A stretch of DNA of 64,000 bases from Ceratothoa steindachneri (taxonomy: Eukaryota; Arthropoda; Malacostraca; Isopoda; Cymothoidae), in contig OZ018328.1 in NCBI GenBank assembly GCA_963969495.1, positions 130,580,545-130,644,544 of the forward strand, read 5' to 3'. Below the pieces are notes generated by a model, which did no database searches, was not told the origin of the DNA, and saw only the letters and a program-made list of their open reading frames with translations. This document shows positions 35,451 through 46,420 of the stretch, piece by piece (the first letter of the stretch is position 1; each line of letters starts with the position of its first letter). A program made the position numbers and the translations under genes.

Positions 35451-36313
35451 TACGAGGAGCAGTCAATAAGTTTTGCAATTCGGATATAAGGAAACGAGAT
35501 ATGAGGAAAAGTGTTTTATTATTTTTCAATATAACTACCCTCGACTTCAATGCACTTGCGCCACTTGTCCCTGAGGCTTCGAATTCGCGACAACCAGAAA
35601 TCTCCCGGCTGCTCTTCAATCCACTGCTGGACGGCGAGCTGGACATCTTCATTGTCCCCAAACCGGCGTCCACGCAGTGCAGCCTTGAGCTGGCGGAATA
35701 AAAAGTAGTCGCTAGGGGCCAGATCTCGACTGTAGGGGGGATGGTTGAACTCCTCGAATCCGCACTCGCGCAGGGCAGCTTGTTCAACTCTGACCTTGTG
35801 GACTTTGACGACGTTGAAGTCGATCATGGGGCGTCAGGTTTCTAGGGACCCAACGGGCAGAGACCTTGGTCATGGTCAAATTGCCATGTGATATTCCAAG
35901 TTCTCGCTCAATTTCTTCAACCTTCACCCGTCGATTTTCGAGGATCATCCTCTCAACACGGGTCACATTGTCCTCGTTGGTCACGTCTGACGGGCTTCCT
36001 AGACGGGGGTCATCTTCAAGGGACTCACCACCATGGCGGAACTCCCTATTCCAGCAAGCAATGGTTGCATAGGAAGGGGCGGTGTCTGTGTACGCTACAA
36101 CCATTTGTTCCTGGATCTCTTTTGCATTCTTGCCTTCCTTGGTCAAAAATTTGACGATCTGCAATCAGCTACTACTTCTTAAATAGAAGAGGCAGGAGCG
36201 TGCGGCTGCAGGTCCTGACTTGTCCTAACTTGTCCTAACACCCCCACAAACAGCCATCCCCCTTCCTCTGTTTTGCCCTACCAATTCGCAAAACTAATTG
36301 ACCGCCTCTCGTA
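35451..36313 (-). mobile_element. Mariner element, copy 1, internally deleted (863 bp)
   Basis: Imperfect terminal inverted repeats start TACGAGGAGCAGTCAATAAG (35451) and, on the other strand, TACGAGAGGCGGTCAATTAG (36313). The minus strand encodes the N-terminal helix-turn-helix part (MQIVKFLTKEGKNAKEIQEQ ... ELGISHGNLTMTKVSARWVP, 36164 to 35830) and then, in another frame, the C-terminal part (HPPYSRDLAPSDYFLFRQLK ... IEVEGSYIEK, about 35745 to 35519). The section with the first two catalytic aspartates is missing; a full mariner is usually about 1.3 kb, so roughly 0.4 kb has been deleted with the junction near 35815-35840. It can have no transposase activity of its own. Confidence 0.9.
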
Positions 36314-37613
36314 GCAAAGATTACCGTGAACATTTTTCATTGGAGTGATTTTATGGCAACTTTGGGGTGCTGCATCCGAATGTGGCATTGGTTTTGTTGG
36401 ATTGCTTCTAATTTTTTTATAATTGAAGCCCCCATATTTGACAAATCGCCTCTCTTAGCCTTCTGAGCCATGGTCCTTTTCACACTATACATTAGTTACC
36501 GAAGCGATTTTTCGATATTAGGTCATTTAATTTATTTACATTTGATTGCAGGAATATATTTTATTTTCATTTGTATCATAAAACAGAATCTTATTGAAAA
36601 AAAGTTTTATTCCATTGACTAATTAAGCATATTTAAGCAATAATAATTAATCACTCGAAAAACGATGTTTGTCCACTTATATTTTAGATGGATTGGTAGG
36701 ATATCCGTTGAAAGCTCCGGTAGTATTCTGTTATAAAATGTCAAGCCCATCTGCTCTGATATCTCCCTCACTCTATCTCCTTTATTTCTTGATTGAATCT
36801 TACCCAGTGACCCTCACTATTATCAACAATATTATTCTCTGGATATTTGTCCAAGTTATTTGGGAAAGTTTACTTTTAATGCTCATATAAACAACTATAC
36901 TTTTAAAAGGGTTTAAGCAGTTTATTTACCAATTCTTTATAAATGTGTGCCATTTTGCTACCCATTAACTTTTTCATAATTAAGACATAGCTACTTCAGG
37001 CATAAACTTAACCATCATTCCTAAATTTGAATATTAAAATTTGTGATGAGTTTACGAATTTGAGGACCAAATATTAAGTCCAAGGAATGAGCTGTAAATG
37101 TATTTGATTCTATCGTCGTCATTTCGTCAAGCCTGGAGTTTTCTCTTTGAACCAATGGTTTATTAATGATATTCTCTGTCCCTTCTCTCATAGTCCTTCA
37201 TGAAGGCCATACACATTTTATCATTGATCATGCTGTGCTCTACTATCCCACAAGCGTGTAGTAATGGTAACTCTGCTACGGGTGACATCAGGAGAATTGA
37301 ATGCCCTCCCCGCTCAGACAGGCACAGTTTACCCTCTCGTCCACAACACTCGCAATTTGTCTTCCTCTCTCCAAAACCTACATGAGGATTTACTGCTATA
37401 TATCTTTCCAACATTTCATTTCATCTAGCACTACCACTCCATTAACGGATTTCTCCTTACAAACTTTCTGCGAACACGGCTTCGTTGCTATTGCGCTTAA
37501 AATTTACGGAGGAAAAACACAAGAACAGATGAAACAAGGGCATTTTGTTTATTCACTTTGCTCTGCAACCAAGATTTTCACCATTACTGATAAAAATCAT
37601 ACTTCAATGATAG

Positions 37614-37615
<2 letters not shown>
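36314..37615. other. No gene supported
   Basis: Unassigned A/T-rich sequence. At 37163-37414 both strands are open, with a signal-peptide-like start on plus (MKAIHILSLIMLCSTI) and a Cys-containing frame on minus. Neither has further support. Confidence 0.35.

Positions 37616-37666
<51 letters not shown>
37616..37666. repeat. (TA)n microsatellite
   Basis: About 50 bp of TA. Confidence 0.95.
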
Positions 37667-37667
<1 letters not shown>

Positions 37668-37939
37668 CTAAATAAATGTTACTAACGCCACAAAATTTAA
37701 CTGCCCACCGTATCCCATGTCTATAGATTCTTGCTCTTCGCTTCCACGCACTTATCCGTACTATTCTTTGATCAGTACCCGCATGAGGATACAGACGCCC
37801 TCGAGATTCTTTTGAGTGCGGTCTACCGAAGACAAATAGATTAAGAGAGAGAACTTCAAGGTGCGGAAGTGCTACTGATGGGTGTGATTCAGTTGATATG
37901 GTGGTGGTGGTGGAGGGAAGGAATTAAGCAGAAGTTAAA

Positions 37940-38300
37940 TAAATAAGTTTTCGCATCCTGCCTATGCATCTGGTTCGATACCCGGTGATAGTGGACAAAT
38001 AATTTCGTAGGGAGCTAGCTAGTCGCTAATTTGCGACGCGTGGCCATAGTCAGTTTCATCTTCCTCGCGTCATCATACACACATACATCCTTTCACCTCC
38101 GCCCCAGCTACTCCCAGTTCCTTCTTGCCACTTGCCTAAGGGGGTTCTATATTAACACCCACGAAATGATTCCTTGAACGCTGGGTGCTCAATAGAAAAT
38201 TTATTGTCAATGTGATCTTTATATGACTTTCATTATTCGGTTGGGAGACCTTGTCCTCGATTAAAAGAAACTGGTAGCGCAATTAACTAATTAATGATTT
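37940..38300 (+). mobile_element. tRNA-derived SINE, 5'-damaged copy
   Basis: CTGGTTCGATACCCGG (about 37970-37985) is a B box. The body has ACACACATACATCC (about 38080), and the 3' part ends GCGCAATTAACTAATTAA (about 38277), like the tail of the SINE at 28681-29203. A recognisable A box is missing. Confidence 0.55.
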
Positions 38301-39804
38301 AATGCTTCAAGATCGTCCGCGTTTGTGTAGAAACTGAACTGAAAAACCAAACTCAATTACATATCCTCGTATCACAGGACCGTTTAATTAATTTTTGATT
38401 GACTTGTAATCTACATTGTCCCCCTCACCTGGTCTTAGGAAAGCTTCCCTTTTGCAGCATTAATCAGAGAAATACGCACTTGCTTTGAAAATATGCACTT
38501 ATGACTTAAAAACTAGCGATTGCTCGTGACATTTAATGCAACGCTAAATTTACTAATAAAATGCATATCCTCGTATCACAGGAGCTGTCTTTTGCAGATT
38601 CCTTTCCTTATGTTCTTATATACTCAAACCAAAGGAACCCGTACCTGCAAAAGGGAAACTTTCCTAAACCAGAGGAAGGGGGGGGGGGAGCAATGCATGA
38701 AATTATTAGTCAATAAAAAATTAATTTAAGGTTAATTATCAGTGAAATGTACACTGGCCTTGCAACTGAGAGAGAACTATTTCAAACATTTAATGTGAAA
38801 TTTGATGCCTGATCAGATTGAACGAGAGCCTGTATCTCGAATTCCACAAGCCTACCCCCAGCAGCGAGGCTTATTTAAATGGCCTCTTTGGACCACCCAT
38901 CTCTCTTCAAATGAGGAAAACAAAGTAGTTATAAAGGATTCTAAAGAAATTTGAATTATTTAGCTCTCATAAATGAGCTTTCTCTCATTTATATTCTTTT
39001 TAACGAAGGTCAAGTGCTCGATTGGGGAATGGCGTGATTAAAGTTCCGTTTCTTCACCTCTCTAGAATGTTTGTTATTAAAGATCCCCCTCCCATTCCTG
39101 GTAGGGTCCATCGTCGTTGGGTGTCGGGGGCAGGTTCGAAAATTTGTGCTCTCTCCCAGTCCCAAGCATATCTTCATTTCCCTTAACTTTATCAGATATT
39201 AAAAAAATCATTGTGTAAAAATATCCTCGGTAAGTTTCGTTTAAATATTTTAAATGATTAAAAGGAAATATTAAAGATTTTTATAAATTGATTATAAAAA
39301 GTGACTAACAGCAAAAAATTCCCACATAGATAAAAAAAAAACAGACTCCTAAAGCAAATGGCGAAATTATGGGAAATGAAGATGAATGAAGAATCATTAT
39401 CCGAATAACGGAAGGAGACTACTTGAAGCTGTAATGACCGTTAGGACACGCAGTTCTCCTCTACCTACGCTATTCTGAATATAAAGCAGGTCCCTTGTCA
39501 TTAAAAGAAGCATTGGGGGGGGAGGGCCTATGATCCTTGGGTCATGTGATTATTTACAATTTGAAGGGTATATTGGTGGCGATCAAGATCCAGGTGTGGG
39601 TCTTTAGGTCAGAATGATGCCTTCTTAATTTCTGAGCCGAACCTGGCTTAGAAATACCGTCCTTAAGTTGCTCTTTCACGTGCCAGCTTCGTGGAAGCCT
39701 AACTCTGCCAGCGCAAGTTATGTTTATACCTCACAGATGGCGAGCATCGCCCACCAACGACGAGGCTCTATTATCAAAGTGGCCAGTAAATAGAGAATAA
39801 ACTC
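38301..39804. other. No gene seen
   Basis: Unassigned. A short phrase CATATCCTCGTATCACAGGA occurs twice (38361 and 38563). There are poly-G runs at about 38680 and 39516. Confidence 0.4.
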
Positions 39805-40130
39805 CTACTAATAATAATAATTTATTGAAATAAGTTTAGAAGGGTAAAGTACATTATACTCATAATATTGTTGACGTTTTTGACCTTTTTCCAAGCCATT
39901 TTGGGACGGAACGCTGCTGATCTTAGGGTAGTGAAAAGGCCTACTCCTATGCCAACCTCGGTCAGGGGCAATGTGATCTGGTTTCCGGATGTCCTCGTTT
40001 GTCATACGGAGGTGGTTTCCTCAAAGGTGACTCCATATGGTGACATGACGTTTTCGAATGATCGTTGGACCAGGACGTCCGGCAAGAGGAAATGCATTTT
40101 CTCTCTTGTGCCATTGTGTTTTCGGCCCAT
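39805..40130 (-). pseudogene. Possible 3' end of an RTE/CR1-type retroelement
   Basis: The minus strand has HMESPLRKPPPYDKRGHPET (about 40040-39980) and APDRGWHRSRPF, vaguely like the RGRP-x-x-RW and A-x-DR-x-x-W tail of some non-LTR RTs. It ends in an (ATT)n-like run at 39810-39825 that would be the 3' tail. Weak evidence only. Confidence 0.25.
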
Positions 40131-40229
40131 CTGAGCCCAATATTGGGAAACTGCGGCTCTCCTCGTGCCACTGTTGACCTCTCAAAAGTTCGGCAATCAA
40201 GATTAGATATCATCACAAGGCCATTAACG

Positions 40230-41425
40230 CGTGAGGCTCAGTCCTTTGGTATTTTTTTAATCATCCATATTTATCCTTTGATAATTTTGAATCAACACAT
40301 TTTTCTTTTGTATTTTTTTAGTCATTCCCATTTGTACATTGCTGTTCTTTTAATATCCCCATTCGTCCTTTGGTAGTTTTTAATCATTTTCATTTGTCCG
40401 TGAAATATTTTTTTAGTTATTCCCATTTGTAATTTGGTATTTTTTATTTTTTTAAATTTACCTTGGTTTTCGGTATTTGTTTAATCATCGTCATTTGTAC
40501 TTAGGTATTTTTAGTCATTTCATTCCCATTTGTAATTTGATATATTTTTAATCATTCTCATTTATCATTTGGTATTATATAATCATCTCCATTTGTCCTT
40601 TGTTATTTTTCTATTAATTCTCACTTTTCCTTTGTTAGTTTTTTAATCATCTACACTTTGGTAGTTTTATTAAACATTTCCAATTGTCGTTTGGTATCTT
40701 GCAATCTTCATTATTTGTCCTTTGATATTTTGTAATCATCCCCAATTGTCCTTTTTAATAATTTTTTTGTCATTTGGTATTTTTTAATACTTTCCATTTC
40801 TCCTTTGGCCTTTTTTATTCATCTCCATTTATCCTTTGGTATTTCTTTTCATCAGCCATTTGTCATTTGGTATTTTTTCATCATAGCCATTTGTCATTTG
40901 GTATTTTTTTCATCAGAGCCATTTGTTATTTGGTATTTTTTTCATCATAGCCATTTGTCATTTGGTATTTTTTTCATCATAGCCATTTGTCATTTGGTAT
41001 TTTTTTCATCAGAGCCATTTGTTATTTTGTATTTTTTTCATCATAGCCATTTGATATTTGGTATTTTTTTCATCAGATCCATTTGTCATTTGGTATTTTT
41101 TTTCATCATAGCCATTAGATATTTGGTATTTTTTTCATCAGAGCCATTTGTCATTTGGTATTTTTTCCTCAGAGCCATTTGTCATTTGGTAATTTTTTTC
41201 ATCATAGCCATTTGATATTTGGTATTTTTTTTTCATCATAGCCATTTGTCATTTGGTAATTTTTTAAACATTTGTCTTTTGGTAATGTTTAATCATCCCA
41301 ATTTGTCTATTGGTAATTTTTTATCATCCTCTTTTGTCCTTTGGGCATTTTTTTAATCATCTACATTTGTCCTTTGGTATTTTTTAATTATCCCCATTTG
41401 TTTTTTGATAATATTTGAACATCCT
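40230..41425. repeat. T-rich minisatellite, 30-33 bp units
   Basis: About 35-40 imperfect units of the form CATCATAGCCATTTGTCATT plus TGGTATTTTTTT. Units are most regular at 40850-41250, where CATCATAG and CATCAGAG versions tend to alternate, and diverge towards both ends. The repetitive Phe/His/Ile open frame is a by-product. Confidence 0.9.
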
Positions 41426-41984
41426 CATTTGTTGTACTCATTATAAAAGATTCGTTACTAACTTACCCCCTTCCAACTATCATGACTTACCAACCTGCTA
41501 TACTTTCACTTTTCATCAGTCTTCTTTTTCATTTGAGAAAGAGCCCCCTCCGACGGATAATGAATTTGCATAAAGATCTAAATGACAATTGCTTCAAGCC
41601 CTTGTGTATTAGAGATTTTCCCTCGTTGAAGAGGGTGTAGGTGGAGAAAGCGCGGCAGTACTGCGTTTTGTAACGGCTCGGCAAGTAGGTGGGGGAGTAA
41701 ATATAAAATCCACTTTTCCCAGGTTCCTGAACGGAATGTGGAAGAGCAATATTTATACGCCCGTGTGAAGAAAGAGGGAAGGAAGAGACAGCGGCGTTGG
41801 GATAGATTATAATGTGTGGGAAACTTACGTCATTTACCTGCTTGGTCATTGACCCCTCCGATAAGATGGAAGTGTGCCCTCATTGCAAAATAACCTTAGT
41901 CTATCAACCATATTTCATTGATATCAGTTTACTCCGCCGTTGGATTATCTCTCCTCGTTTCCTGGATAGAATACAGCTTAGATT
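41426..41984. other. No gene seen
   Basis: Unassigned sequence between the minisatellite and the hAT MITE. Confidence 0.4.
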
Positions 41985-41992
41985 AACTAATG

Positions 41993-42324
41993 TAGGGTTC
42001 CCCAACTCGCGGCCCGCGGCCACTTGTCAAAATTAACATTGCGTGCGGCCCGCCGACTCAAAATTCCTGGATCATCCGTGCGACCCTCCATCATCGTTCT
42101 AAACTTGTATTGAAACATCTGTTTTTTCAAGAGCGGATTTTAGGAAAGGTTCTCTTGATTAGTATTGGTTCCATTGCCTCTGATTTCGATAAGCTTTGGG
42201 CTGACAAACGTGACCAGGTGTGTCATTAATAAATTCTTTGAATTATTTTGTTCTGTATAATATTGGGGTTTTCAGTTTTTTTTATTGGTGCGGCCTGCGG
42301 TACTCTGAAGGTTGGGGACCCCTG
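41993..42324. mobile_element. hAT-type MITE (332 bp) with 8-bp target site duplication
   Basis: AACTAATG at 41985-41992 is repeated at 42325-42332. The element starts TAGGGTTCCCCAACTCGCGG and ends with the complement of CAGGGGTCCCCAACCTTCAG. Subterminal GCGGCCCGC and GTGCGGCCTGCGG boxes are also inverted. The 8-bp duplication and CAGGG-type ends indicate hAT. No transposase is encoded. Confidence 0.85.
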
Positions 42325-42406
42325 AACTAATGCCTGCATGGGTGTTTGTTTTGGTTTCTTATTTTGTTAGTCGTTTTCTATATGTGTATCTATATGTATG
42401 TTTATA

Positions 42407-42411
<5 letters not shown>

Positions 42412-42473
<62 letters not shown>
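42412..42473. repeat. (TA)n microsatellite at the 3' end of a Penelope-like fragment
   Basis: About 60 bp of TA, adjoining the minus-strand fragment at 42480-42589. Confidence 0.95.
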
Positions 42474-42479
<6 letters not shown>

Positions 42480-42589
42480 GTAGGCAAAAAATCCCATAGG
42501 AAAATGAAAGGCGGATTTCAAGTGCTTTCGAACTTGTTCAGCTCATTCTCTAGAAATAAAGATTTTTTTTTTTACAAAGGTGATATATA
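42480..42589 (-). mobile_element. Penelope-like element 3' end, copy E
   Basis: The minus strand reads CTAGAGAATGAGCTGAACAA, GTTCGAAAGCACTTG, GCCTTTCATTTTCCTATGGG, ATTTTTTGCC, the same succession as copies B (45095-45165) and D (60915-60995). The GAAC/GTTC stem followed by GAAA is intact here (42519-42553). The upstream side is cut by the mariner-family element at 42590. Confidence 0.7.
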
Positions 42590-43965
42590 CAGGGTCACCT
42601 CCCCCAAAACGGGCCCCAACATTCGATAGGCCTCATTTCTTAATTTTCTGTAAGGATTGAATTAAACTTTGGTGATAACTAGTTTATTGTGTTTAAAAAC
42701 ATCATATCAAAACATGAGAGTCTTTGGACTTTTCTTCTTTATTCTAGAAAACGTGTTCAAGATGAACCCATTTAGCTCTGTGCATTTATTGAGGCGCAGC
42801 ACAAAATTGTCCATGACGTCCTTACAAACCGACCGACTAATGGCTCTGATATCCTCTATGATGGCCTTCTTGAGTTCCGTGATTGTCCTGGGTCTCTCTG
42901 CGTACACTCTGTCCTTAAGGTAGCCCCCAGAGAAAGAAATCTGGGGAGCTAAGATCTGCGCTGTGAGTTGCCCAGTCAAAATCAGTCTTGAGACTGATCA
43001 CACGGCCACCAAAGTTCTCGTTCAGCCAATCTCGGGACAGGTTTGAGGTCTGAGAGCATGCTCCTTCTTGCTGGAACTAGAACTTCCCCATAAGCGACGG
43101 GAACAGGGTCTGCAGCTGCCTCTTGAAGGTTTTGAGGAGCTCAAAATACTGCTCCTTGGTGACTGTCACTGTCGCGCCAGATTCTTCGAAGAAGAATGGT
43201 CCGATGATGCCTCTAGCTGAGATTGCAGTCCATACGGTACACTTAGGGGAGTGTAGGGGCTTGGTGGCTACCTCATTTAGTCTAGAGGTCCCCTAGAAGA
43301 CATTTATCTTCGAGTTTACCTTTTCTTCAAGATGGAAGTGAGCTTCATCTGAGGTCCAAATGAGGTTAAAGAAAGTTGGGGTCTCCTGAATCTTCTCCAG
43401 TATCTTGACTGCCATAGCCTTTCTCTGCAACTTGTCTGAAGCTGCAAGGGTCTGCTTCGTCTGCATTATGTATGGGTAGGCCTTTATATCCACTACTAGC
43501 ACTCTCCTGCAAGTCTCACGGGATATACCGAGGGACTGACTTCGCTTGCGCACAGAACGTTTTGAACTCTGCTGAACTGACTCTCTCGCGCTCTCGACCA
43601 GCTCAGCTGTACACTTCCTGGGGCGTCTTGAATTGCTTAGACGGTTGTCACTAGATGCATTGAGGTTCTTTACTGTCCCATACTTCTCATAGTGGTCCAC
43701 CCAGTCCTGAATTGTGCTCTTGGAGGGGGCTTTTTCACATTCGAATTAATGCACGAAAGTGTCCTCCTGCACTTTCTTGAACAAGCCTTACTTGTAGTAA
43801 TGTTTGATGCAGTATATTATTTGCTGGAACTCCCATTAAGAACAAGTTGTGTTCACAGGCGTTGCTTCTGTCATGTCCTTCAAATTAAGGATGATTAGTG
43901 AATGAATGAAGGATATATCACAAAAAGTGTGTCCTGGCCCGTTTTAGAGGGGGGAGGCGACCCTG
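42590..43965 (-). mobile_element. Mariner-superfamily element (second family), nearly full length, inactive
   Basis: TIRs read CAGGGTCACCTCCCCCAAAA (42590) and, on the other strand, CAGGGTCGCCTCCCCCCTCT (43965), each followed by AAACGGGCC-type sequence. The minus-strand transposase reads SSKRSVRKRSQSLGISRETC (about 43585), LIWTSDEAHFHLEEKVNSK (about 43360), GIIGPFF, a block with FQQEGAC (about 43085) and SSPDFFLW (about 42930). It then reads YLKDRVYAERPRTITELKKA in another frame (about 42915 down). TSDEAHFHL, FQQDGA and SPDFFLWGYLK are the three catalytic blocks of a mariner-like family with a DUF4817-type N-terminus. The second aspartate is Glu here, a stop precedes FQQ, and an extra G breaks the frame after SPDFFLW. 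Confidence 0.85.
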
Positions 43966-44279
43966 TTTATATAAGACATGGCATCTCCACGCTTCGCTTT
44001 GCTCGCTACCGGCCCTTTGGGCTGCTGGCCTTCGGCCTATTTAATCTTTCAAATCGATTGTGATCATCTCTACCCCTTCACCAACTGTTTCCCTACCCTC
44101 TCATCTTCCTCTTCCTCTACACCTATCACATCACCTACTCCTCCCCCTACCCCATTCCTTTCCTCCTTCCTCCTCACTATCTTCCCTAATCTCTTTACGT
44201 CTCCCCCTCCTCCCTCTCCCAATATCTTTCCCACTTCTTAACTGGGTGGTGGGGGAGGATTTCTTGAGATTTCTAAGAT
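43966..44279. other. No gene seen; pyrimidine-rich 44080-44240
   Basis: Begins with a palindrome-rich G/C segment (GGCCCTTTGGGCTGCTGGCC near 44011), then a CT-rich tract. Confidence 0.45.
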
Positions 44280-45202
44280 CTTTGAAATAGGTAACAATCT
44301 TCGCTATCCTCAAACATTTCTTGCAGCAGGATTCCTAGATTTGGCAAAAAATCCTTTTAAAGAACTGAAATCCCCATCCCCCCTGCATACAATTTTAAGA
44401 ACTCCCTTGTTTAACAGTTTTCTGAGTCCTTTTCCTTGCTTCCCCACCTCTTGAATAAGCTAAATATTTCTGCCATATTCAAGTATCAGTCTACTATGTA
44501 CAAAACTTGATTCATAATAATTACAATAGTATAGGGGGGGGGGGGTATTCTGTCGATTGTTCATTTTGTCCTAGGCAATACTTTGGACAAACTGGTAAAT
44601 CATTAAGTATACTCTTGACGCAACATAAATACAATATTAGGAGGGCGGATAGCAGTAGTGGCTTCTTTGTCCATTTATATGAAAATAGTCCCCTATCAAT
44701 TGGAATTCGGCTAAATTTATTTACAAATCTGATGACTTTGTTCAAAGAAATATTGTTGAATGCTCATTCATTAATTACTTACCTGTTATTAAAAGGCTTA
44801 TTTATAACGAAATTGTCCATTTTAAATCTTAGCCCTTTGATGTATTAATTTAGTTATGTTTCTCTCGTTTATTCACAATTAGGTGTGTACATATTTAATT
44901 TAGTGACCTAAATATTTTTATTCTTTGTTCACAGTTGGAATTTGCGGAAGTAGATCTTATCTATTTGGTTTTATACTTCATATCTGTCTTTGATAATATT
45001 TTTCTATTTTGTGTCCTTTCGTTCTACATGGGCGGGGTATTACTCTGTTTCTCATATACATATATACCACCTTTGTAGAAAAAAAATTTCGTTTTCCCTT
45101 GAGAATGAACTGAACAAGTTCGAATGTACTTGGAATCCGCCTTTCATTTTCCTGTGGGATTTTTTGCATTTATTGCTCTACTCACGCGTTACTTTGTGAT
45201 TT

Positions 45203-45207
<5 letters not shown>
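44280..45207 (+). pseudogene. Penelope-like element remnant, copy B (GIY-YIG endonuclease and 3' UTR)
   Basis: The best-preserved of four copies. Linker LPHLL-NKLNISAIFKYQSTMY (about 44445-44505), a G run, then YSVDCSFCPRQYFGQTGKSL (about 44545-44605), LLTQHKYNIRRADSSSGFFV (about 44613-44672), HLYEN and, after a frame shift, ILLNAHSLITY. YSV...YFG corresponds to the GIY...YIG pair, and the Arg after it (R-L-x-x-H-K in the family) is lost here. A 3' UTR follows, with CTTGAGAATGAACTGAACAA GTTCGAA (45098) and then a (TA)n array. No RT domain is present, so the copy is 5'-truncated. Penelope-type assignment is from the family domain order. Confidence 0.65.

Positions 45208-45243
<36 letters not shown>
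45207..45243. repeat. (TA)n microsatellite
   Basis: About 36 bp of TA at the 3' end of the Penelope-like copy B. Confidence 0.95.
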
Positions 45244-45245
<2 letters not shown>

Positions 45246-46329
45246 AATAAGGTCGAAGAGCGGCGACCACGTGCCCTTCTGTACCCACGTGGTCTCGAGA
45301 TCACCGCATGGAGCTTTGAAAGCGCGGCTGATCTAAGGCGAGGAGGCGGTCCACGCCGTTTCATTGTACCCCAGTTGTATTTGCTTAGGTACACATTTTA
45401 GTCGTCTCACATGGCCTTGCTGCCAGCCTTCCTGCCCTCCGCCATAGATCGAAGTTCTTCAGTTCTTCGAAAATTCTACGCCAACTTTATCTCTGTTCCC
45501 CCGAATGAGTCGCTGCCTTTTCCTCAAGATCGCACGAGGTGTGGAAGCTCCCACCAAGCCATTAATGCCACCCCGCAGACCGTCTATATAATCGACTCGA
45601 TTAGCATGTAGCAATTCGAGACTTCCCGTCTAATACCGCGTACGGGCTAAGGAAACGCTCGCCCGTCGCGATCGGAGACAACGATGATTTCTATTCGACG
45701 ATGAAAGCTAAATCGACATCCGTGAACTCTGCCATAGTCAATCGGCGAGAATCTGGTGAGGATTTTCATCTCCGAAGGCCAAACTACGTGTTTCCTCATC
45801 CGCCCCGTGAGGTAACCCAACTACCTCTCTGCAGTCATCGTATCCCGACTGGCCATTCCTTTCAACGAACACGTATGCAGTTGCAACCGTTGACGCCTAC
45901 AGATTATTCTATAATCTGACCAACCCGAATCGTCGCATCCCTTCTGTGCGAGTCCCGGTTTAAAATCACCTTTTAATCAGAAACCTGAACCCAACCACTA
46001 CTCTTATAATTATACCTCCTTTATCTCGTGCCGACATTTAATTTTTCCTGTGCGATCATTCGCTTTAAACCCTATATCTGTGTATATTCAAATTCTATTT
46101 CTTTCGCTGTTAGTAAAGGTATATTTTCGTTATTGTCTTTCTTTTGCAACCTTAAACGTGTACCAGCTACCTGTCAATCTTTGGCTAACTTGCACTCTGA
46201 ATTATTTGTTTTAAAAGGACCCCGTAAATTAAAAAGTAAACTATCCCCAATGAATTCATAACTATTTGCCGTCACGAACCTGCCAGGTCGAACCTTAAGC
46301 CAACTTCGACCCCAAAACTTCCAAAGGGA

Positions 46330-46333
<4 letters not shown>
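45244..46333. other. Unassigned, G/C-richer block (45250-45960)
   Basis: Base composition is visibly more balanced than its neighbours. CACGTG-type words occur (ACCACGTGCCCTTCTGTACC, CCCACGTGGTC). Frames on plus at 45411-45611 and 45701-45919 show no motif I recognise. It could be part of an LTR or a foreign insertion. Confidence 0.35.

Positions 46334-46418
<85 letters not shown>
46334..46418. repeat. (TA)n microsatellite
   Basis: About 84 bp of TA. Confidence 0.95.

Positions 46419-46420
<2 letters not shown>

Noticed and set aside
37200..37385. Small secreted protein starting MKAIHILSLIML
   Set aside because: Only a signal-like start; the rest has no pattern and the opposite strand is equally open.
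40805..41215. 136-residue repetitive open frame
   Set aside because: By-product of the T-rich minisatellite; unit length is not constant and no start context or homology exists.
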